In this document: positions 28,572-34,061 of the stretch, piece by piece
Position numbering within the stretch: position 1 is the stretch's first letter
How the letters are laid out: the number at the start of each line of letters is the position of its first letter
Assembly: GCA_024635665.1 (NCBI GenBank)
Contig: JAGXIM010000075.1
Span: 1 to 34,061, forward strand
DNA length: 34,061 nucleotides
Direction: 5' to 3'
Source: Salinimicrobium sp.
Lineage (GTDB): Bacteria; Bacteroidota; Bacteroidia; Flavobacteriales; Flavobacteriaceae
The notes under the pieces: generated by a model
The model's input: the letters and a program-made list of their open reading frames with translations, nothing else
Told to the model about the DNA's origin: nothing
Database searches by the model: none
Made by a program: the position numbers and the translations under genes

Positions 28572-29345
28572 CTATCGAATGGAATTCACAAAATCAGCAA
28601 TTTTCGCGGTTTTGTTTTCGGTAAGGTGTTTTATGAACGCACTCCCAATAATAGCACCAGCCGTGGATTCCGTGGCCTGTGCAAAAGTTTCCGAATTATT
28701 GATCCCAAACCCCACAATAAGGGGCGCTTTTAATGCCATTTTTGACACCCTTTCAAAGTACTTCTTTTGGGCTTGTCCAAAGCCACTTGTGGCACCGGTC
28801 ACACTGGCGCTGCTCACCATGTAGATGAAACCTTCGGAAGCATCATCGATCGCACGTATTCTTTCTTCTGAAGTTTGTGGGGTGATCAAAAATACCGGCA
28901 ACAAATCGTATTTCTGAAAAATTGATCTATAATGGGTGTTATATTCATCCACCGGAAGATCGGGAACTATCAAGCCATCCACACCAGCTTCTTTGCATTT
29001 TTGGCAAAAACTTTCCACCCCAAACTGAAGAATGGGATTAAAATAGCCCATAATTAACAACGGAATCGAGATCGAATCCCGCACATTTTTGAGCTGTTCA
29101 AAAAGCCGAAGCGTGGTCATTCCGTTTTTCAATGCAATTTCGGAACTCCGCTGAATTGTAGGTCCATCAGCCAAAGGATCGCTAAACGGCAGGCCGATCT
29201 CGATCATGTCCACCCCACTTTTTTCCAATTCTGTAAGTATGGTCGCGGTGTCCTGTGGTTCGGGATATCCGGCGGTGAAATAAATTGAAAGGAGTTTTTG
29301 CCCTTTTTGGGTACTTTCCTGAAGTTTTTGTTTTATTCGGTTCAT
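28572..29345 (-). CDS. trpA: Tryptophan synthase alpha chain
   Basis: FTAGYPEPQDT; MIEIGLPFSDPLADGPTIQRSS; PDLPVDEY; GFGINNSET. Start placed at MNRIKQKLQ. Confidence 0.97.
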   Translation of the reverse strand: MNRIKQKLQESTQKGQKLLSIYFTAGYPEPQDTATILTELEKSGVDMIEIGLPFSDPLADGPTIQRSSEIALKNGMTTLRLFEQLKNVRDSISIPLLIMGYFNPILQFGVESFCQKCKEAGVDGLIVPDLPVDEYNTHYRSIFQKYDLLPVFLITPQTSEERIRAIDDASEGFIYMVSSASVTGATSGFGQAQKKYFERVSKMALKAPLIVGFGINNSETFAQATESTAGAIIGSAFIKHLTENKTAKIADFVNSIR

Positions 29346-29364
29346 TTCGTTCTTTTTCAAATAT

Positions 29365-29397
29365 AAACCTCACAGGTTTTCAAAATTGGTGAGGTTT
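29365..29397. repeat. Inverted repeat between trpB and trpA
   Basis: AAACCTCAC (29365-29373) / GTGAGGTTT (29389-29397), with a nested alternative AAACCT-cac-AGGTTT. Confidence 0.7.
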
Positions 29398-29405
29398 CTT
29401 TTTAC

Positions 29406-30587
29406 TTACAAATTAAAATAATCAATATAAGTGTTCAAATCTTTGTCCCCGCGGCCGGAAAGGTTGATCACGACCACATCCTCTTCTTTGAATTTCCTGT
29501 TTTCAAAAATGGCCAACGCATGGGCCGTTTCAATAGCAGGGATGATTCCTTCCAGTTGTGATAAAAGCAATCCGGCGGCCATGGCTTCCTTATCGGTTAT
29601 GGAAATAAATTCCCCGCGCCCGGTCTTGAACAAGTTTGCGTGCATGGGTCCCACTCCCGGATAATCCAACCCAGCAGAAATCGAGTAAGGTTCTGTTATC
29701 TGTCCGTCGTCGGTTTGCATCAGCAAAGTTTTGCTGCCATGGATAATGCCTTCTTTTCCCAAAGCTGAAGTAGCGGCGCTTTTTCCGGTTGCAATTCCTT
29801 CCCCGGCCGCTTCCACCGCAATGATCCCCACCTCCTCATGATCCAGGTAGTGGTAATAAATTCCTGCCGCGTTGCTGCCACCGCCTACACAAGCCACCAC
29901 ATAATCTGGGTTTTCGCGCCCTTCTTTTTCTTTTAGCTGAAGTTTCACTTCTTCAGAAATAACACTCTGGAAACGCGCCACCATGTCTGGATAAGGATGC
30001 GGCCCCACTACAGAACCTATGATGTAATGCGTATCTTCAGGATTGTTGATCCAATCCCTGATAGCTTCATTGGTGGCGTCTTTTAACGTGCGACTGCCAG
30101 ATTTTGCCGGGATCACAGTTGCCCCCAGCATTTTCATACGGGCAACATTGGGCGCCTGGCGTTCAATATCAATTTCGCCCATATAAACAATACATTCCAG
30201 TCCCATCAAAGCACAAACCGTAGCGGTCGCCACTCCGTGTTGTCCTGCACCGGTTTCGGCGATAATGCGGTTTTTCCCCAATCGCTTTGCCATTAGGATT
30301 TGGCCTACGGTATTATTCACTTTATGCGCGCCAGTGTGGCAAAGATCTTCCCGTTTTAAGTAAATTTTAGCTCCGTATTTTTTGCTGAATCTTTCGGCAT
30401 AATAAAGTGGAGTGGGCCGTCCCACATAATCTTTCAGCAGCTGGCGGAATTCCTTCTGGAAAGAATCTTCTTTCATAATGTCGAGGTAGCGCGACCGCAA
30501 TTCTTCGACATTGGGATATAACATTTCGGGGATAAAAGCCCCGCCAAAATCCCCGTAATATCCTTTTTCGTTAACCTGATAGCTCAT
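29406..30587 (-). CDS. trpB: Tryptophan synthase beta chain
   Basis: 393 aa; [22 protein letters not shown] (PLP lysine), [27 protein letters not shown]. Confidence 0.98.
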   Translation of the reverse strand: MSYQVNEKGYYGDFGGAFIPEMLYPNVEELRSRYLDIMKEDSFQKEFRQLLKDYVGRPTPLYYAERFSKKYGAKIYLKREDLCHTGAHKVNNTVGQILMAKRLGKNRIIAETGAGQHGVATATVCALMGLECIVYMGEIDIERQAPNVARMKMLGATVIPAKSGSRTLKDATNEAIRDWINNPEDTHYIIGSVVGPHPYPDMVARFQSVISEEVKLQLKEKEGRENPDYVVACVGGGSNAAGIYYHYLDHEEVGIIAVEAAGEGIATGKSAATSALGKEGIIHGSKTLLMQTDDGQITEPYSISAGLDYPGVGPMHANLFKTGRGEFISITDKEAMAAGLLLSQLEGIIPAIETAHALAIFENRKFKEEDVVVINLSGRGDKDLNTYIDYFNL

Positions 30588-30603
30588 TTTGTTTTCTGTT
30601 TTT

Positions 30604-31260
30604 TTAGGAGAAAAGGCTTTCCCTAAACAATTTTATTTTTTCAATATCCTTTAGTGCCGGGGCAGTTTCAAATCGACTGTTCACGTCCAGCCCGTAAAAA
30701 AGATGCTCTTTATTGCCATTTTTGAATACCCGGTAAAGTTCCTTTATTGCCGGGATTTCTTCAGGGCCAATTCCGCCGCTTAAGAAGAATGGAACAGGAG
30801 AGGGATAGTTTTCCAAAACTTTCCAGTTGAAAGTTATTCCGTTGCCGCCTTTATTTTTTCCCAGGGTGTCAAAAAGGTGAAAATCAACGTACTTTTTATA
30901 GGCTTCTAAAATGGCAAAATCGAAGCTTTCTTTTATGCTGAAGACTTTGATAATTTCTACGGAAGCATGTTTTTCTGAGAGCTTTTCTTTCAAATTTCCG
31001 CAAAATTCTGCGGTTTCATTTCCATGTAGCTGAATAGCTGAAAGTCTGAACGTATCTACCTTTTTTAGGATAAAACCTTCAGAAGCATTTACAAAAACAC
31101 CGGTTTTTTTAATAGAAGCATTCAACTCCTGAATCTTTTCTTCCACAAATCTTGGCGATCGATCATAAAAGATCAGTCCCAGGTAATCTGGATGAAGGGC
31201 AGCCAGTTGTTCAATGTTTTCGGGATGTTTCATCCCGCAGACTTTCAGTTTTAGCTCCAT
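30604..31260 (-). CDS. trpF: Phosphoribosylanthranilate isomerase
   Basis: [54 protein letters not shown]. Confidence 0.95.
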   Translation of the reverse strand: MELKLKVCGMKHPENIEQLAALHPDYLGLIFYDRSPRFVEEKIQELNASIKKTGVFVNASEGFILKKVDTFRLSAIQLHGNETAEFCGNLKEKLSEKHASVEIIKVFSIKESFDFAILEAYKKYVDFHLFDTLGKNKGGNGITFNWKVLENYPSPVPFFLSGGIGPEEIPAIKELYRVFKNGNKEHLFYGLDVNSRFETAPALKDIEKIKLFRESLFS

Positions 31261-32052
31261 TTAGTTTTTCGTTTTCAGCTCCTCAATAAATTCGGATGCA
31301 CTTTTGCCGGGATCATTAGTGGACATGAAATTCGCGCCAATAAGAAAGCCCTGAAAACCACATTTTTGAAGCTCCACAATAGAAGCAGTGTCACTAATGC
31401 CACTTTCAGAAATTTTTACAAATTCTGAAGGGATTTTATCAGCCAAATTTTTACTGGTTTCCAGGTTGACCTCAAAAGTTTTGAGGTTTCGATTGTTGAT
31501 GCCAATCAAATCCAGGCTGGGCATGAGGGATTTTTCCAGTTCTTCCTCGTTGTGCACTTCGAGCAGTACTTCCATCCCCAGTTCTTTGGCTTTTTTGGAA
31601 AAAGTTTCGATTTGCTTTCGGCTTAAAAGGGCCGCGATCAACAGGATCACGTCTGCCCCAATGGCTTTGGCTTCGTATATCTGATATTCGTCGATCATAA
31701 AATCCTTCCGAAGAATGGGGATTCCCACATTTTCCCGTGCAACAAAAAGATCGTCTAATGTGCCACCAAAATACAGCTCATCGGTAAGCACAGAAATACC
31801 CGATGCCCCGGCCGATTCATAACCACTTGTGATGCTCGCAGTATCTGCATCCAGATTTATTTCGGGATGGGAAGGGGAACGCCTTTTAAATTCAGCAATT
31901 ATGCCGGTAGGGGAATTCCTTAGGTTTTCGCTTAAGGAAACACATTTCCGGTTAAAGTGGGGCAGGAGTTCCAGTGCCTGCAATGGCACAATTTGCTTTT
32001 GATTTTCCACTTCCACCCGTTTATCGGCGGCGATTTTTTCTAAAATATCCAT
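31261..32052 (-). CDS. trpC: Indole-3-glycerol phosphate synthase
   Basis: AEFKRRSPSHPEIN; LRKDFMIDEYQIYEAKAIGAD; GINNRNLKTFEV; SESGISD. Confidence 0.97.
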   Translation of the reverse strand: MDILEKIAADKRVEVENQKQIVPLQALELLPHFNRKCVSLSENLRNSPTGIIAEFKRRSPSHPEINLDADTASITSGYESAGASGISVLTDELYFGGTLDDLFVARENVGIPILRKDFMIDEYQIYEAKAIGADVILLIAALLSRKQIETFSKKAKELGMEVLLEVHNEEELEKSLMPSLDLIGINNRNLKTFEVNLETSKNLADKIPSEFVKISESGISDTASIVELQKCGFQGFLIGANFMSTNDPGKSASEFIEELKTKN

Positions 32053-32062
32053 CTATTCCTTT

Positions 32063-33058
32063 TTAATTTTGACTGATTTTTTGGAGACGCTTAAAAGCTG
32101 TCAGGGCTTTTCCTGACGCCAGTGCTTCTTTTGCAGCAGTAAATCCTTCCTGCACACTGGTTTTACGTACCGTGCTTATGGCCATTCCTGCGTTTGCGCA
32201 AACCACATTGTTCTGGGCTTTCGTGCCTTTTCCGTTCAATATATCCATGAAAATCTCTGCCGCTGATGCCACCGAATTCCCACCTGAAATATTCTTTGGA
32301 TCAATTTCAGTAACTCCGAAATCTTCAGCTTTCAGCATAGTTTCAGCATTATTTGTGATCGCCTTCGTCCTTCCGGTAAGGGAAATCTCATCATAGCCGT
32401 CCAGGGCATGTAAAATGGTGAAATTCTTATCGGTTTTCTGGTACAAATATGCGTACATCCTGGCCAGTTCCAAACTGAATACCCCGACCACCTGGTTCTT
32501 TGGGAACGCAGGGTTTACCATTGGACCCAGCATGTTGAAAAATGTCTTTACACCAAGTTCTTTTCTAATTGGCGCGACATTTTTCATCGCCGGATGAAAC
32601 AAAGCTGCGTGCAAAAAGCAAATATTCGCTTCTTCCATGCTTCGCTCAAGAAAATCCTGTTCATTGCTGAATTTTATTCCGAGGTGTTCCATGACATTGG
32701 AACTGCCACAGCCCGAGGAGACGCCATAATTTCCATGCTTTGCGACGGCAACCCCGGCTCCCGCTGTCACGAAAGATGCGAGGGTTGAAATATTGAATGT
32801 GTCTTTTCCATCCCCGCCCGTACCACATAAATCTACCGGATCATACTGCGCCAGTGGCACCCGCAAACACAGTTCCAACAAAGCATCACGAAAACCCTCC
32901 AGCTCTGGAAGGGTAACGCTGCGCATCATGTAGACTGTCAAAAAAGCCGCAATCTGGGCCTGGTTATAATCGCCTTTTGAAATATTCACCAGGACAGTTT
33001 TCGCTTCCTCTTTGGAAATTGTCTCGTGGTTTATAAGCCTGTTAAGTAATTGTTTCAT
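32063..33058 (-). CDS. trpD: Anthranilate phosphoribosyltransferase
   Basis: DLCGTGGDGKDTFNIST; AKHGNYGVSSGCGSSNVMEHLG; FFNMLGPMVNPA. Start placed at MKQLLNRL. Confidence 0.97.
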   Translation of the reverse strand: MKQLLNRLINHETISKEEAKTVLVNISKGDYNQAQIAAFLTVYMMRSVTLPELEGFRDALLELCLRVPLAQYDPVDLCGTGGDGKDTFNISTLASFVTAGAGVAVAKHGNYGVSSGCGSSNVMEHLGIKFSNEQDFLERSMEEANICFLHAALFHPAMKNVAPIRKELGVKTFFNMLGPMVNPAFPKNQVVGVFSLELARMYAYLYQKTDKNFTILHALDGYDEISLTGRTKAITNNAETMLKAEDFGVTEIDPKNISGGNSVASAAEIFMDILNGKGTKAQNNVVCANAGMAISTVRKTSVQEGFTAAKEALASGKALTAFKRLQKISQN

Positions 33059-33119
33059 AATTGGCCTGTTCTTGGTTCCCAAAAAGGGTAAAATCTGTTG
33101 TTTTTTTTGATGCTCTAAA

Positions 33120-33836
33120 TTAAGATCCTGATTTGCTGACTGGTTTGTCTTCCACGTCTTTCGGTTTCATATTGATCCAATTTGCAATAATTTCTTTCCC
33201 GCGCGGCGTTAAAACCGATTCGGGATGGAATTGCACCCCGCGCACGTCAAAAGTCCGGTGGCGTAGGGACATAATCTGTCCATTTTCATCATAAGAAGTT
33301 GCCTCGAGGCAATCTGGCAGGGCTGTGTCGACCACCCAGGAGTGATAACGGCCAACTTCCATCCCCTGTTCCAGATTGGTATAAAGCTCTTCGTCGTTTA
33401 CGCAAAAAGTTATTTTGGAAGAAACCCCATGAAAAACTTTTTTCAGGTTGATGATCTTGCCGCCAAATACTTCCCCAATGGCTTGTTGTCCAAGACAGAC
33501 GCCAAAAATGCTCTTTTTGGATGCGTAAGTGGAGATGATCTCCTTGAGCAAACCGGCTTCATCTGGAATTCCCGGTCCCGGTGAAAGTAAAATTTTATCA
33601 TAGGCTTCCACTTCCTTTAGCTCAAGTTCATTATTGCGGCGAACGGTGACGACGCAATCTAATTCTTCCAGGTAGTGAACCAGGTTGTAGACGAACGAGT
33701 CGTAGTTGTCTATGACGAGGACACTTAGCTTTTTCTCCCCTCCTTTGGAGGGGCCGGGGGAGGATGAGAAGTCATCGCTTTCCTTGCCCTCTCCGAAGGG
33801 GAGGGAACTATTTGCATTATGTTGATTATCTTTCAT
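33120..33836 (-). CDS. trpG: Anthranilate synthase component II (glutamine amidotransferase) with repeat-derived N-terminal extension
   Basis: VLVIDNYDSFVYNLVHYLEEL; LSPGPGIPDEAG; GVCLGQQAIGE; GVQFHPESVLT. Core begins about 39 aa after the only in-frame ATG. Confidence 0.95.
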   Translation of the reverse strand: MKDNQHNANSSLPFGEGKESDDFSSSPGPSKGGEKKLSVLVIDNYDSFVYNLVHYLEELDCVVTVRRNNELELKEVEAYDKILLSPGPGIPDEAGLLKEIISTYASKKSIFGVCLGQQAIGEVFGGKIINLKKVFHGVSSKITFCVNDEELYTNLEQGMEVGRYHSWVVDTALPDCLEATSYDENGQIMSLRHRTFDVRGVQFHPESVLTPRGKEIIANWINMKPKDVEDKPVSKSGS

Positions 33837-33867
33837 GTTTCCTATTTTTTCAGTCCTCCTGTGGAGG
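33737..33867. repeat. Cluster of three G/C-rich palindromic repeats spanning the trpG 5' end and the trpE-trpG spacer
   Basis: CCCCTCC-TTT-GGAGGGG (33737-33753), CCCTCTCC-GAA-GGGGAGGG (33787-33805, one mismatch), CCTCC-TGT-GGAGG (33855-33867). Confidence 0.75.
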
Positions 33868-33874
33868 GGGAGGT

Positions 33875-34061
33875 CTATATATTTTCTGCTAATTCCAGGG
33901 CACGTGTCAAAGCCCCGAGCTTGTTATAAACTTCCTGCAATTCATTTTCTTCTTTGGATCCTGAAACAATTCCGGCGCCAGCCTGATAATGCAGCTGATG
34001 GTTTTTGCTCAAAAACGAGCGAATCACAATTGCATGGTTGAAGTTCCCTTTGAAATCCATA
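33875..34061 (-). CDS. trpE: Anthranilate synthase component I, C-terminal fragment (5' end outside window)
   Basis: DFKGNFNHAIVIRSFL...LHYQAGAGIVSGSKEENELQEVYNKLGAL matches the TrpE C-terminus (AGAGIV.DS.PE.E). Confidence 0.93.
   Translation of the reverse strand, partial: MDFKGNFNHAIVIRSFLSKNHQLHYQAGAGIVSGSKEENELQEVYNKLGALTRALELAENI

Noticed and set aside
33737-33867. Possible CRISPR or tandem array because of repeated G/C-rich units
   Set aside because: Only three dissimilar dyads with irregular spacing, two of them inside a coding frame; not an array.
33875-34061. trp leader attenuator
   Set aside because: The trpE start and its leader lie outside the window, so it cannot be assessed.

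Overview
The window reads as ordinary chromosome of a Flavobacteriaceae/Bacteroidetes-type bacterium, judged by protein sequence style and repeated TAnnTTTG -7 promoter boxes. It is dense with housekeeping genes: the 3' end of a fasciclin-like gene, an aminotransferase-murB pair, a PDZ aspartyl protease, a DUF1573 protein, valS, and an rsfS-ftsH / LUD-cdsA-psd-ACBP cluster. These are followed by birA, pyrE-SRPBCC, a NUDIX gene, an M14 metallopeptidase, a TonB-dependent receptor, coaD, ddl, PASTA-RluA, yaaA, pyruvate carboxylase, a uracil-DNA glycosylase-like gene and a nearly complete trp operon on the minus strand in the order (trpE)-G-D-C-F-B-A. I found no CRISPR array, prophage, IS transposase, rRNA/tRNA or clear defence/biosynthetic system, and no large undescribed system I can defend. 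The observations most worth a second look are small: (i) a two-gene small-ORF unit missing from the supplied ORF track (28198-28490, minus), made of a recognisable 30S ribosomal protein THX and a translationally coupled 52-aa charged protein; (ii) a G/C-rich palindromic repeat read in frame as the N-terminus of TrpG; (iii) a divergent pyrE/NUDIX pair with only 7 bp between start codons, where a perfect -7 box contains the NUDIX ATG and predicts a leaderless pyrE mRNA; (iv) a glycosylase gene whose TTG start lies in repeat-like sequence; and (v) a phospholipid-synthesis operon containing an acyl-CoA-binding protein and an orphan LUD protein next to ftsH. No searches were run; family calls rest on recognised motifs.
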